From contig NC_008378.1 of assembly GCF_000009265.1 (NCBI RefSeq), positions 806,001-870,000 of the forward strand: a stretch of 64,000 nucleotides of DNA. The letters are read 5' to 3'. Under the pieces are notes generated by a model. It was not told the DNA's origin. It made no database searches and was given only the letters and a program-made list of their open reading frames with translations. How positions within the stretch are numbered: the stretch's first letter is position 1; every line of letters starts with the position of its first letter. Positions 1 through 8,616 of this stretch are shown here, in pieces. Both the position numbers and the translations under genes were made by a program. The stretch is from Rhizobium johnstonii 3841 (GTDB taxonomy: Bacteria; Pseudomonadota; Alphaproteobacteria; Rhizobiales; Rhizobiaceae).

Positions 1-204
1 GACGATCCAGATGGTGCGCCGCGCCTGCCGCAACGCGCGCGCCAGCTCTGCGAAATAGCTGTTGCCGTTGATCAGGAAGGCCGCCTTGGCAGCGCTCCCT
101 TCCAGGGACAAGGCGCTGTCCTCCTGTTTTTGGCCGTCGCCCGGCCGTTGTGATTTTGTTTGGGGCAAGCTCGGGTTATTGAAGATGGTTTCGAATGTCG
201 TCAT
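1..204 (-). CDS. Phospholipase D-like protein, 5' end only
   Basis: The gene starts with ATG at 204 and runs off the left edge, leaving the first 68 codons. After a polar, probably disordered stretch of about 40 residues, the reading frame gives FLINGNSYFAELARALRQAR followed by RTIWIV. This is the usual start of the first catalytic lobe in phospholipase D/cardiolipin-synthase-like proteins (a region that normally continues into GWDF). The HKD motifs would lie outside the window, so catalytic competence cannot be judged. It diverges from the DUF763 gene at 320, with 115 bp between them. Family membership is inferred from this short N-terminus only. Confidence 0.6.
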   Translation of the reverse strand, partial: MTTFETIFNNPSLPQTKSQRPGDGQKQEDSALSLEGSAAKAAFLINGNSYFAELARALRQARRTIWIV

Positions 205-319
205 GATTGCCTCGGCCTCTAACTGGAGCACAAACGCCCGGAATTTGCCTGGGTTCCCCCATAGCGTCGGCCAGTGGTGCGCTACGGGCAGCCTGCGATG
301 CAAAATGTAAGGAAACGAG

Positions 320-1564
320 ATGTCACAACGAGCCGGCAGCGCCGATCTTCCCCTTCACGGGGGACGCGTACCGCATTGGCTCGGCGACCGGATGACGCGG
401 TTGGGAACACTGATCACCGAGGCGATCGTCCATCATTACGGCCGCGACGAATTCCTGCGCAGGCTCGCGCATCCCTTCTGGTTCCAGTCCTTCGGCGCGG
501 TCATGGGCATGGACTGGCATTCCTCCGGCATCACCACCAGCGTTCTCGGCGCGTTGAAGCGCGGGCTGAAGCCGCGTGCCGGCGAGCTCGGCCTGCATGT
601 TTGCGGCGGCCGCGGCGCGCATTCGCGGAAGACCCCGCAGGAGCTCGTCTCGATCGGCGAGCGGGTCGGCCTCGACGGCGAGGGGCTTGCGACCACGAGC
701 CGTCTCATCGCTAAGGTCGATAGCGCCGCCCTTCAGGACGGGTTCGACCTTTATCTGCACGGCTTCATCGTCGCCGATGACGGCCATTGGGTGGTTGTGC
801 AGCAAGGCATGAACGGCGATAAGCGTCAGGCCCGGCGTTATCACTGGCTGTCCGAAGGGCTGGAGAACTTCGTCGACTCGCCGCATGCGGCAATCGAGGG
901 AAGGAGCCAGGGCGAGATCGTCAATCTTGCCGACCGCCGCGCCGAACGCTCGCGGCGCGGTCAGCTCGATCTGCTGGCAACCCTCGGGCCCGACCGGATC
1001 ATCCGCGAAGCCGCCGCACTCCTGCGTGCCGAAGCGCCGACGCCCGAACCCGCCGAACAGCCGATGCTGCCGCACCTGATCATGCCTGCGCATCACGACG
1101 TCCGCGAGAGCGACGTCAACATGCGGCGCCTGCATGGAAATCTGGCTGCCGCCGCCGACCGCGGGCCGGCGGATTTCGAAGAGCTGCTGCTCGTTCCAGG
1201 CGTCGGCGCCCGCACGGTGAAGGCGTTGGCGATGGTGGCGGAAGTCGTCCACGGCGCCCCCTGCCGCTTTTCCGATCCGGCGCGCTTCTCGATCGCCCAT
1301 GGCGGCAAGGACCGCCATCCGTTTCCGGTCCCGCTCAAGGTCTATGACGAGACGATCGCCGTGATGAAATCGGCGGTGCAGAAGGGCAGGCTCGGACGCG
1401 AGGAGGAGTTGCAGGCGCTCAAGCGCCTGGACGACCAATCCAGGCAGCTGGAACGCTATGTCACGGGTCCAGACCTCAAGGAAATCATCGCCGGCGAATT
1501 CCGCCAATCCGCCGATTTCGGCGGCCGCAGTGTCTTCGGCTGGGAGGAGCCGCCTGCAGAGTAG
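320..1564 (+). CDS. DUF763 domain protein
   Basis: This 414-residue protein matches the DUF763 family along its length. It opens with RAGSADLPLHGGRVPHWL and has the conserved GMDWHSSGITTSVLGALK block near residues 75-92 and an LHVCGGRG block near 105. The molecular function of DUF763 is not established. Around residues 290-310 I see LVPGVGARTVKALAMV, which resembles a helix-hairpin-helix DNA-contacting motif, so a nucleic-acid role is possible. The start is an ATG preceded by AAGGAAACGAG. It is convergent with the next gene, with 22 bp between stops, and divergent from the phospholipase-D-like gene. Confidence 0.85.
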   Translation: MSQRAGSADLPLHGGRVPHWLGDRMTRLGTLITEAIVHHYGRDEFLRRLAHPFWFQSFGAVMGMDWHSSGITTSVLGALKRGLKPRAGELGLHVCGGRGAHSRKTPQELVSIGERVGLDGEGLATTSRLIAKVDSAALQDGFDLYLHGFIVADDGHWVVVQQGMNGDKRQARRYHWLSEGLENFVDSPHAAIEGRSQGEIVNLADRRAERSRRGQLDLLATLGPDRIIREAAALLRAEAPTPEPAEQPMLPHLIMPAHHDVRESDVNMRRLHGNLAAAADRGPADFEELLLVPGVGARTVKALAMVAEVVHGAPCRFSDPARFSIAHGGKDRHPFPVPLKVYDETIAVMKSAVQKGRLGREEELQALKRLDDQSRQLERYVTGPDLKEIIAGEFRQSADFGGRSVFGWEEPPAE

Positions 1565-1586
1565 GGCGCCTCTTTATGCCACTATC

Positions 1587-2036
1587 TTAACTCGCTGAGC
1601 CGGGAAGGATGACCTCACCGTTTTCCTCACCATCCCAGTACCGGATGGAGGACGCCGAAACTTTGATAAGAACGATCCCGGGAGTGTCCACACCTTCGGG
1701 AAACCACCGCTCGAGATCGGGCACCCAATGTTCTTCGAAAGCCGCCTTCTCCCGCACCAGCGAGGCGAAGCCCTCGACAGCAATGAAAATCCCCGGTTTG
1801 CCGAGCAGGCTGGGAGGCGCCGTGAACGTCAGCGAGACGGTGTCGATACCTTCGATCTCCGTGATTTTGCTGGTGTCTTCATACGAAAAGAACCAGGAAT
1901 CCCCGTCATATTCGACGTCGCCGTTATTGCTCATCGGTCGGGCCGAGATGCGGCCCGACCCGGCGTTCGTCGACAGCATGCAGAAATCGATCTTCTTCAG
2001 TTGCGAGGATAGGTCTTCGAGGGTCATGGACGCCAT
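1587..2036 (-). CDS. Pyridoxamine-5'-phosphate-oxidase-like stress protein
   Basis: This 149-residue protein has the pattern of the small split-barrel flavin-binding general stress family (PF16242-like). It has an N-terminal helix (TLEDLSSQLKKIDFCML), then a strand with SGRISARPMSN and a WFFSYEDTSK block, with IFIAVEGFASL further on. Members bind FMN, FAD or F420-like cofactors, and their substrate is usually unknown. The open frame extends upstream to 2105. I chose ATG 2036 because GGGAG lies seven bases before it and the family starts with this helix. It is a single gene, with no obvious operon partner. Confidence 0.8.
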   Translation of the reverse strand: MASMTLEDLSSQLKKIDFCMLSTNAGSGRISARPMSNNGDVEYDGDSWFFSYEDTSKITEIEGIDTVSLTFTAPPSLLGKPGIFIAVEGFASLVREKAAFEEHWVPDLERWFPEGVDTPGIVLIKVSASSIRYWDGEENGEVILPGSAS

Positions 2037-2224
2037 TGCGATCTCCCGGGTTCGAATGCTCGGGAGTAGCGTGCAAGCGTCCAAATTGTTCCGTGGAAAG
2101 CCCACGTGACTAAGCCTCCATCCGTTTGGTGTATTCCCGCACGGTTTAAGGATGGAAGTATGCAGGAATTCCAGGAGTTACAGCAGCATCCTATGCAAAG
2201 CCCGAAAGATAAGGCGCTGTAGCC

Positions 2225-3142
2225 TCAATGGCCGTCGGGCGGGACGGCTTCGACCGGAACCGTTTCTTTCAGGTTCTTCCGGTGGAAGATGAAGAGCCCC
2301 GCAACGACGATGATTGCGGCGCCGACGATGATCTGCGTATCGGGAATATCGTTGAAGAAGAGGTATCCGAGGACGATCGCCCAGAGCAGCAGCGTATATT
2401 GCAGCGGCGCGAGCAGCGATGCCGGCGCGAGCTTCAGCGAGCGGGTGATAAGCAGATGCGCGCAGGTGGCAACGATGCCGAGCAGCAGCATGCCGGACCA
2501 GTCGATGAGCGTTGCCGGCTGCCAGTGACCGATGCTCAAGACGATGCCGGTGACGAGCGCGGCGATCGTCTGCCACGTCACCAGCGTCGTGTCGCTGGTC
2601 GAGCGTAGATAGCGGCTCATCACCAGCGACAGCGCAAAGGCAAGGCTGCCGGCAAGACCGAAGAGCGATGGAAGCGACAGCATCGCCGTGGACGGACGCA
2701 GCGCGATGACGACGCCGGCAAAGCCGATCAGAACGGCGAGCCAACGGCGCCAGCCGATCTTCTCTCCGAGAAAGAAATGCGAAAGCGCCGCAATATAGAT
2801 CGGTCCGGCCATATAGAAGGTCATGACGTCTGCGAGCGGCAGATAGGCGACGGCAGCGTAAAACAGCGCGACATCGCAGGTCGCCATCAAAACACGGATG
2901 AACTGCAGGCCCTTTTGCTCGACGCGGAACAAGGCCATCGGCCCTTGCCGGAGGATCATTGGTCCGAGCACGATGAAAGCGCCGACAGAGCGGATCACCA
3001 GCACCTGGCCGACGGCAAAGCTCGCAACCAGCCATTTGCCCATAGCATCGTTCAGCGCAAAGAGCAGATCGCCGAGCAGCATCAGCACAACGCCAGTCAT
3101 GATCAGGTTTCCGGCATTGGCTACGCCAGTCTTGGTCGTCAT
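2225..3142 (-). CDS. EamA/DMT-family transporter
   Basis: A very hydrophobic protein of about 305 residues with ten predicted membrane segments arranged as two EamA repeats. The first repeat begins at LIMTGVVLMLLGDLLFALND and the second near residue 150. The motif FYMAGPIYIAALSHFFLGEKI is the typical EamA repeat end (E-K-I after the fourth helix). Members export or import small metabolites, and the substrate cannot be told from sequence. The frame is open to 3172. I prefer the start at 3142, where MTTKTG follows a GAGG-containing stretch. The C-terminal tail is short and charged. It lies downstream of the LysR gene on the same strand, with about 120 bp between. Confidence 0.85.
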   Translation of the reverse strand: MTTKTGVANAGNLIMTGVVLMLLGDLLFALNDAMGKWLVASFAVGQVLVIRSVGAFIVLGPMILRQGPMALFRVEQKGLQFIRVLMATCDVALFYAAVAYLPLADVMTFYMAGPIYIAALSHFFLGEKIGWRRWLAVLIGFAGVVIALRPSTAMLSLPSLFGLAGSLAFALSLVMSRYLRSTSDTTLVTWQTIAALVTGIVLSIGHWQPATLIDWSGMLLLGIVATCAHLLITRSLKLAPASLLAPLQYTLLLWAIVLGYLFFNDIPDTQIIVGAAIIVVAGLFIFHRKNLKETVPVEAVPPDGH

Positions 3143-3263
3143 CTCTCGCATCCTCGCAAAGCAGCCGCGCATGCGCGGCCGAGTGCGGCTTCTGCCTTAA
3201 CTCTGCCGATGTCAAGCGCATCGATGATACGGTGAAGCAGACCACCGGCGCGGTGGATCATAC

Positions 3264-4187
3264 CTAAAGCGCCCAATCATCCCAATTCTGGACTTCGGCC
3301 GCTTTATCCTCGCGGCAAATGGTTTCCAGCGCCAGCGAGGCACGACTGGAGTGCCTTTGTTTATGCCGCAGGATCGCAAATTGGCGGGACGGCAGAGGGA
3401 AGCGCGCCTTTACCAGCAGACCTTGCGTCAAGAGCGGCGCGGCCACGGCACCTGAGACGACCGTCGCGCAGAGGCCCTCTCTTGCTGCCGATATAACCGC
3501 CTCGTTCGACGGCAGCTCAAGCGCGACAGCCAGATCTGCGGGGACTATGCCGAGAATGGAAATCGCCGCCTCGAAAGCCGACCGGGTTCCGGACCCCTTT
3601 TCCCGCATGACCCATTTTGTGCCCGAAACCAGGTCTGCCGGTGCAATTGGTTTGCCACGCGCCCAGGGATGGCGTGGACCGACGACGACAAGGAGTTCGT
3701 CCTCGGCAAGCGGCTGAACATGCAGCGCCGGCTCATCAACACTGCCTTCGACGAAACCGACTTCGGCCAATCCATCGAGTACCGCTTTCGCCGCCGTGGT
3801 CGTGTTGCCAATCATCAGCTTCAGGTCAATGCCCGGGTAGCGGATCTTGAAACGCATCAGCATTGCCGGCAGCCAGTAGCTGGCGATCGTCTGGCTCGCA
3901 AAAACCACCAGTTCACCCTTTTGCAAGCCGCCGAGATCGGAGAGGACGAGCGCTGCGGCCTTTGCGCGCGCCAGCGTCGCTTTAGCCTCCCCCAGAAACA
4001 CCCGTCCTTCATATGTCAGCTCTATGCGTCGTCCGACGCGATCGAAAAGCTCGACGCCATAGGAGGTCTCGAGATTGCGGATAGCCGAGCTGACCGCCGA
4101 TGGCGTCAGCCCGATCGCAAAGGCGGCTTTGGTCAGATGCTCGCGTTCGGCAACCGCGACAAAAATGGAAAGCTGCTCAAACGTCAT
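3264..4187 (-). CDS. LysR-family regulator, divergent from yeiH-like gene
   Basis: A 307-residue LysR-type transcription factor. Residues 1-60 form the winged HTH (FEQLSIFVAVAEREHLTKAA, then PSAVSSAIRNLE). The rest is the periplasmic-binding-protein-like effector domain, including GELVVFASQTIASYWLPAML, a profile close to CysB/CbbR/YeiE members. It is transcribed away from the YeiH-type exporter at 4289, a pairing seen with yeiE-yeiH in enterobacteria, so it probably controls that exporter. ATG 4187 lies inside the short inverted repeat ATTGA-T-TCAAT (4186-4196), which could be part of an autoregulatory site. The effector is unknown; sulfur compounds are a guess from the neighbour. Confidence 0.9.
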   Translation of the reverse strand: MTFEQLSIFVAVAEREHLTKAAFAIGLTPSAVSSAIRNLETSYGVELFDRVGRRIELTYEGRVFLGEAKATLARAKAAALVLSDLGGLQKGELVVFASQTIASYWLPAMLMRFKIRYPGIDLKLMIGNTTTAAKAVLDGLAEVGFVEGSVDEPALHVQPLAEDELLVVVGPRHPWARGKPIAPADLVSGTKWVMREKGSGTRSAFEAAISILGIVPADLAVALELPSNEAVISAAREGLCATVVSGAVAAPLLTQGLLVKARFPLPSRQFAILRHKQRHSSRASLALETICREDKAAEVQNWDDWAL

Positions 4188-4252
4188 TGATTCAATCGTT
4201 CGATTTTAGCGAATGAACCATGCTATACTATTCAATGGAAGTCGACAATTGA
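4188..4252. promoter_or_regulatory. Divergent LysR/yeiH control region
   Basis: An AT-rich stretch in a GC-rich neighbourhood between divergent genes. It holds the inverted repeat ATTGA-T-TCAAT (4186-4196), the repeat ATCG-TT-CGAT (4195-4204), a second ATTCAAT copy at 4230-4236 and a good -10-like TATACT at 4224-4229 on the plus strand. Repeated half-sites spaced along one face of the DNA are usual for LysR regulators. The assignment to this regulator rests on position. Confidence 0.5.
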
Positions 4253-4288
4253 GTGTGGGAGATTACAGTCCTCCGCAAGGTCTCGCTG

Positions 4289-5314
4289 ATGATCGTTTCC
4301 GCCTCACGTTCCCTGTCGCTTCCTGCCGTTCTGCCGGGGCTTGTCCTGTGTGCGGCAGTCACGCTCTCTGCCTATCTCGTTGAACAGTTGCAGATGATGA
4401 TTTTCCGCTCGCATTGGATCGAGAGCCTCGTGCTCGCCATTCTGATCGGCATTGCCGTGCGCTCCTCGGTCTGCCTGCCGCAGACCTTCATTCCCGGCAT
4501 CCAATTCGCCGCCAAGACGCTGCTGGAGATTGCGGTCGTGTTGCTCGGCGCCTCGCTCAGCACGGCTGCCATCAGGCAGGCTGGACTGCCACTTGTCGGT
4601 GGAATTGCCGTTCTGGTCGCTCTGTCTTTGGTCGGCAGCTTTGTTATCGGGCGGCTCTTCGGGCTGTCGGCCAGCCTGGCGACGTTGGTTGCTTGCGGCA
4701 ACTCGATCTGCGGCAATTCCGCGATTGCCGCCGCAGCGCCGGTGATCGGCGCCAAACCGGACGATATCGCGGCCTCGATAGCCTTTACCGCACTGCTCGG
4801 CATCGGGGCGGTGCTGACGCTGCCGCTTCTTCATCTGCTCTTGGGTCTCAGCGCCGTACAATATGGCGTTTTCGCAGGCCTGACAGCCTATGCCGTCCCG
4901 CAGGTCTTGGCGGCCACGGCCTCTGCCGGAGCCGTCAGCATCCAGGTCGGCACGCTCGTCAAACTGATCCGCGTGATGATGCTCGGACCCGTCATCCTCG
5001 TGCTCGGCGCAGTTCATGGCCGCCGCCCTGGCGGTTCGCCAGTCAATCTCCGCCATCTTCTCCCATGGTTCATCATCGGTTTTGCAGCCATGGCGACGCT
5101 TCGTTCCCTCGACGCGATCCCGGCGCCGCTGCTGCCCGGGATGGCGGCTGTCTCCGCCGCCTTCACCGTCACCGCCATGGCCGCTTTGGGCCTCTCCGTC
5201 GATGTCAGATCCGTCGCCCATACCGGCGGGCGTGTCCTCGCAGCGGCGGCGCTGTCGCTGTTGGCGCTGGGGGCTCTCGGGCTTTGCCTGATCGGGCTGC
5301 TGAATATCGTCTGA
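4289..5314 (+). CDS. yeiH: YeiH/UPF0324-family putative exporter
   Basis: A polytopic membrane protein of about 341 residues of the UPF0324 (PSE, putative sulfate exporter) family. It shows ten or so hydrophobic helices and the family signature around ACGNSICGNSAIAAAAPVIG (about residues 135-154), plus AKTLLEIAVVLLGASLS earlier. The frame is open from 4253. I chose ATG 4289 because it gives a short N-terminus before the first helix, but 4253 is possible. It lies divergent from a LysR gene. Substrate evidence in this family is thin (sulfite, sulfate or thiosulfate proposed), so only the transporter family is firm. Confidence 0.85.
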   Translation: MIVSASRSLSLPAVLPGLVLCAAVTLSAYLVEQLQMMIFRSHWIESLVLAILIGIAVRSSVCLPQTFIPGIQFAAKTLLEIAVVLLGASLSTAAIRQAGLPLVGGIAVLVALSLVGSFVIGRLFGLSASLATLVACGNSICGNSAIAAAAPVIGAKPDDIAASIAFTALLGIGAVLTLPLLHLLLGLSAVQYGVFAGLTAYAVPQVLAATASAGAVSIQVGTLVKLIRVMMLGPVILVLGAVHGRRPGGSPVNLRHLLPWFIIGFAAMATLRSLDAIPAPLLPGMAAVSAAFTVTAMAALGLSVDVRSVAHTGGRVLAAAALSLLALGALGLCLIGLLNIV

Positions 5315-5378
5315 TCGAGGTGATATGCCTAAAATACTTGCAAAGATTCCGGTTGCCTTCCAAACGCTCAGCGGCTAG

Positions 5379-5392
5379 CCTGTATATACAGG
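5379..5392. promoter_or_regulatory. HutC-type operator palindrome
   Basis: CCTGTATATACAGG is a perfect 14-bp palindrome, 22 bp before the CoA-transferase start codon. Its TGTATATACA core matches the known operator pattern of HutC histidine-utilisation repressors (TGTATRTACA type, from memory). A HutC-like repressor is the fourth gene of the operon that follows. The site is therefore probably the autoregulatory operator of the whole 5.4-16.1 kb operon. Confidence 0.7.
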
Positions 5393-5414
5393 TCAGACGG
5401 AAGCAAAGATCGTC

Positions 5415-6965
5415 ATGCGGGTCATCTCCTCACAACAAGCTGCGGATCTTCTCGAAGACGGGATGACCGTCGCTGCTTCCGGTTTTGGAGGATACTGCCA
5501 TCCCGAGGCCATCACCGCTGCTGTCGAGGAGCGTTTCCTGGCTTCCGGAAAACCCCGCAAACTGACGCTTCTGTTTGCTGCCAGCACGGGCGATCGTCAG
5601 ACGCGCGGCATGGGGCACTTCGGTTATGAAGGCCTGGTCGCCTGTGTGATTGCCGGGGGATGGCGCGGAACGCCGCGCCTTGGAAAGCTTGCAATCGAGG
5701 AAAAGATCGAAGCGCATTGCTGGCCGCAGGGCGTCATCGCGCAACTCTATCGAGCGATTGCGGCGGGTCAGCCTGGCGTGGTCACCCATATCGGTCTCGG
5801 TTCCTTCATGGATCCGCTTCATGGCGGCGGCCGCATGAATGCGACGACACCGCGTCCGCTTGTCGAGCGCGTATCGTTGCGCGGCAAGGAATGGCTGCTT
5901 TACCCCTCGATGCCGCTCGACTGCGTGCTCTTGCGCGGAACGACGGCCGACGAAGACGGGAACATCACCCTCGAAGACGAGGCCTTCCCGCTCGACGTGC
6001 TCGCCATGGCGCAGGCGGGCCGAAACTCCGGAGGTGTCGTCGTCGTGCAGGTCAAGCGGATTGCCGAGCGCGGCTCGCTGCAGCCGAACGATGTTCGTAT
6101 CCCGGCGGCGCTCGTCGATTATGTCGTCGTCTGCGATGATCCGTCCCAGCACGGCGTCAGTTTCGCCGAGACCGACAATATCGCCTATACCGGGCGCGTC
6201 CGGATGGCGGTGAGCCGGCTGCAGCCGGCGCCGCTGTCGGTCGATAAGATTATTCAGCGACGTGCCTTCCTGGAACTGGCGCCGCTGAACCGCCCGACGA
6301 TCAATCTCGGCATCGGCATTGCCGCCGGGATCGGCCGTATCGCCAGCGAAGAGGGATTCGACGATTATACGGTGACGATCGAATCCGGCGTCATCGGCGG
6401 CGTGCCCGCCGAAGAGCTGTCCTTTGGCGCCGCCGTCAATCCGACCGCCATCGTCCCACAGGCATCGCAGTTCGATTTTTACGACGGCGGCGGCCTCGAT
6501 ATCGCCTTTCTCGGCATGGCCGAGGTGGATCGGCATGGGGCGGTCAATGTCAGCCGCTTCAACAATTCCATCGTCGGGGTGGGCGGATTCACCAATATCT
6601 CGCAGACGGCCAAGCATGTTGTTTATCTCGGCGCATTTTCGGCGGGCGGCGCGCAAATTGCGGTTGCCGACGGCAGGCTCGAGATCATCCAGGACGGCCG
6701 CCTTTGCAAGATCGTCGAGGCTGTCGACCAGATCAGTTCGAGCCCAGCTTTTGCGCCGGAGGGACAGTCACAGCTCGTCGTCACCGAGCGGGCGGTTTTT
6801 CGGGTGATCGGCGGATGCTTGACGCTGACGGAGTTTGCCCCCGGCATCGATCTTGCCGCCGATGTTCTCGACCGCCTGCCGAAGGGCATCGCGGTGTCGG
6901 ACCAGCTGAAGCAGATGGATGCGCGCCTGTTTTCGACCCATGCCATGAAGGACTTTGCCCCATGA
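5415..6965 (+). CDS. Family I acyl-CoA:carboxylate CoA-transferase
   Basis: A 516-residue protein with fused alpha and beta lobes, like YdiF/acetate CoA-transferases. The N-terminal lobe carries GMTVAASGFGGYCHPEAI. The beta lobe carries TIESGVIGGVP, with Glu323 as the expected catalytic glutamate that forms the glutamyl-CoA thioester, and NLGIGIAAGI just before it. It would move CoA from a donor such as acetyl- or succinyl-CoA to a carboxylic acid. It is the first gene of a translationally coupled operon (ATGA overlap with the next gene) headed by a HutC-type palindrome. In this context the acceptor may be the acrylate made by the lyase encoded at 9377. The acceptor is not shown by sequence. 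Confidence 0.85.
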   Translation: MRVISSQQAADLLEDGMTVAASGFGGYCHPEAITAAVEERFLASGKPRKLTLLFAASTGDRQTRGMGHFGYEGLVACVIAGGWRGTPRLGKLAIEEKIEAHCWPQGVIAQLYRAIAAGQPGVVTHIGLGSFMDPLHGGGRMNATTPRPLVERVSLRGKEWLLYPSMPLDCVLLRGTTADEDGNITLEDEAFPLDVLAMAQAGRNSGGVVVVQVKRIAERGSLQPNDVRIPAALVDYVVVCDDPSQHGVSFAETDNIAYTGRVRMAVSRLQPAPLSVDKIIQRRAFLELAPLNRPTINLGIGIAAGIGRIASEEGFDDYTVTIESGVIGGVPAEELSFGAAVNPTAIVPQASQFDFYDGGGLDIAFLGMAEVDRHGAVNVSRFNNSIVGVGGFTNISQTAKHVVYLGAFSAGGAQIAVADGRLEIIQDGRLCKIVEAVDQISSSPAFAPEGQSQLVVTERAVFRVIGGCLTLTEFAPGIDLAADVLDRLPKGIAVSDQLKQMDARLFSTHAMKDFAP

Positions 6966-7768
6966 AAATCGTTGGAGCCGCCATCATCGTCACGGGCTCG
7001 GCAACGGGCGTCGGGGCGGCATGCGTGAAGCAATTCGCCGAGAGCGGCGCCCGGGTGGTTATCAACTACAGCCGCAGCAAAAAAGAGGCCGATGAGACCG
7101 GCGATATCTGCCGCAGTCTGGGCGCGGAGGTCGAGATCGTCCAGGCCGACGTTGCCGATGACGCGGCCTGCCGCCGGATGGTCGCGATTACCGTCAATCG
7201 ATGGGGGCGGCTCGACGCCTTGGTGAACAATGCCGCGATGACGGTCAAATCAGATCCTTTCGATCTGGAGACATTGTCGGCCGAAGATTTTCAGAACGTT
7301 TTCGGCGTCAACGTCATCGGCGCTTATCAGATGTGCCGGGCGGCGGTACCTGCGATGCGGGACAGCGGCGGCGGTGCGATCGTCAATGTCTCATCCAACG
7401 TTGCCTTTACCGGCGGCGGCAGCTCGCTTGCCTATACGGCCTCCAAGGGTGCGCTGAATGCGCTGACTTTGGCCTTGGCGCGCACCTGCGGTCCCGATAT
7501 CCGCGTGAATGCCGTTTGTCCTGGCATCATCGATACGCGCTGGATGCGCGACACGCTCGGGCCGGATGCCTATGGAGCCATTGCCAAGCGATTTTCGGAA
7601 ACCGCGCCGCTCGGCCGGGTCGCGACACCGGAAGATGTTGCCGGCGCCATTGTCTGGCTTGTTCAGGGGGCAGACTTCGTCACCGGCGAATTGCTTTCCG
7701 TTGACGGCGGCATCCGCCTGTCCGGTGGCGCTCGCAAACCCGCGGCATCCGGGGGAGCCGCATCGTGA
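6962..7768 (+). CDS. SDR-family oxidoreductase
   Basis: A 268-residue classical short-chain dehydrogenase. The nucleotide motif TGSATGVG is at residues 11-18, NNAA follows the fourth strand, the catalytic serine region is VNVSSN, and Tyr158-x3-Lys162 (YTASK) forms the active site. The C-terminal GELLSVDGG is standard for FabG-like members. Its start overlaps the CoA-transferase stop (ATGA), and its end overlaps the MaoC gene (GTGA), so all three are translated together. With a CoA-transferase and an enoyl hydratase beside it, oxidation of a 3-hydroxyacyl-CoA is the simplest role. Substrate and NAD/NADP preference are not determined. Confidence 0.88.
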   Translation: MKIVGAAIIVTGSATGVGAACVKQFAESGARVVINYSRSKKEADETGDICRSLGAEVEIVQADVADDAACRRMVAITVNRWGRLDALVNNAAMTVKSDPFDLETLSAEDFQNVFGVNVIGAYQMCRAAVPAMRDSGGGAIVNVSSNVAFTGGGSSLAYTASKGALNALTLALARTCGPDIRVNAVCPGIIDTRWMRDTLGPDAYGAIAKRFSETAPLGRVATPEDVAGAIVWLVQGADFVTGELLSVDGGIRLSGGARKPAASGGAAS

Positions 7769-8616
7769 CGCTGTCGGCCCAATCCATCCTCGACTTTCCG
7801 GTGCCGCAAGCGACACATGTGGTTACCGCCAGGGATGCCATCCTTTACGCCCTCTCGACTGGCTACGGCACCGACGCGCCCGACAAAAAGACATTGAAGT
7901 ATGTCTATGAACGCGATCTCGTGACCGCGCCGACCCTTGCCAATATCGTGGCGCATCCAGGCCCATGGATGCAGCAGACGGGCGTCGACTGGACGCGTCT
8001 GGTGCATTCCGAACATCGCCTGACGATCCACCGGCCGGTTCCCCTCGATGTGCCGCTGATCTCCCGGTCGCGCGTCTTGTCGGTGGTCGACCGCGGCGTT
8101 GAGAAAGGAATGTTCGTCAGCTTCGAACGCCTGATCGCAACCGTGGACGGTGATGAGCCAATCGCGACCATCGTCCAGACCAATGCGTGCCGCGGCGACG
8201 GTGGATGCGGCTCAGTGGGATCTGCGCCCGAACCCTTGCCGAAAGTCCCGGACAGAGAGCCGGACCTTGAATTCAATGTCGACATCCCTGACAACGCCGC
8301 ACTGCTATATCGCCTGAACGGCGATCTCAATCCGCTGCACGTCGACCCGCAGGCAGCCGGCAGGAGCGGCTTTGACCGACCGATCCTGCATGGGCTCTGC
8401 AGCTTCGGTTATGCGGGCTACGCCATTGTCGCTGCCATCGATCCAAGCATGGGCAGCGGCTTGAGCGCGATTGCGGCGCGTTTCAGCGCGCCGATCTTTC
8501 CCGGCGAAACGATCACCGTGCAGATATGGCGCAACGACGCCGAGATTCGCTTCCGAGGCCTCGTTGCTGCGCGCGGCGCGACCATCCTCGACAATGGCAT
8601 GGCGAGGTTGTCATGA
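7765..8616 (+). CDS. MaoC-like enoyl-CoA hydratase (double hot-dog)
   Basis: This 283-residue protein begins at GTG 7765, overlapping the SDR stop. The C-terminal half contains the hydratase-2 motif LNGDLNPLHVDPQAA, with catalytic Asp187 and His192, followed by PILHGLCSFG. The N-terminal half is a second, motif-less hot-dog fold, as in eukaryotic-type MaoC/MFE-2 hydratases. Such enzymes add water to trans-2-enoyl-CoA. Placed between an SDR and a lyase-type gene, it would hydrate the CoA ester of an alpha,beta-unsaturated acid. A short Cys/Gly-rich insert (CRGDGGCGS) near residue 140 joins the halves. Confidence 0.85.
   Translation: MTLSAQSILDFPVPQATHVVTARDAILYALSTGYGTDAPDKKTLKYVYERDLVTAPTLANIVAHPGPWMQQTGVDWTRLVHSEHRLTIHRPVPLDVPLISRSRVLSVVDRGVEKGMFVSFERLIATVDGDEPIATIVQTNACRGDGGCGSVGSAPEPLPKVPDREPDLEFNVDIPDNAALLYRLNGDLNPLHVDPQAAGRSGFDRPILHGLCSFGYAGYAIVAAIDPSMGSGLSAIAARFSAPIFPGETITVQIWRNDAEIRFRGLVAARGATILDNGMARLS

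Noticed and set aside
323..1507. 394-residue minus-strand reading frame
   Set aside because: It lies wholly opposite the DUF763 gene and has the high Arg/Asp/His composition of an antisense shadow in GC-rich DNA.
2160..2222. 20-codon reading frame starting at ATG 2160
   Set aside because: It is very short, has no recognisable sequence and overlaps no regulatory feature; I saw no reason to call it a leader peptide.
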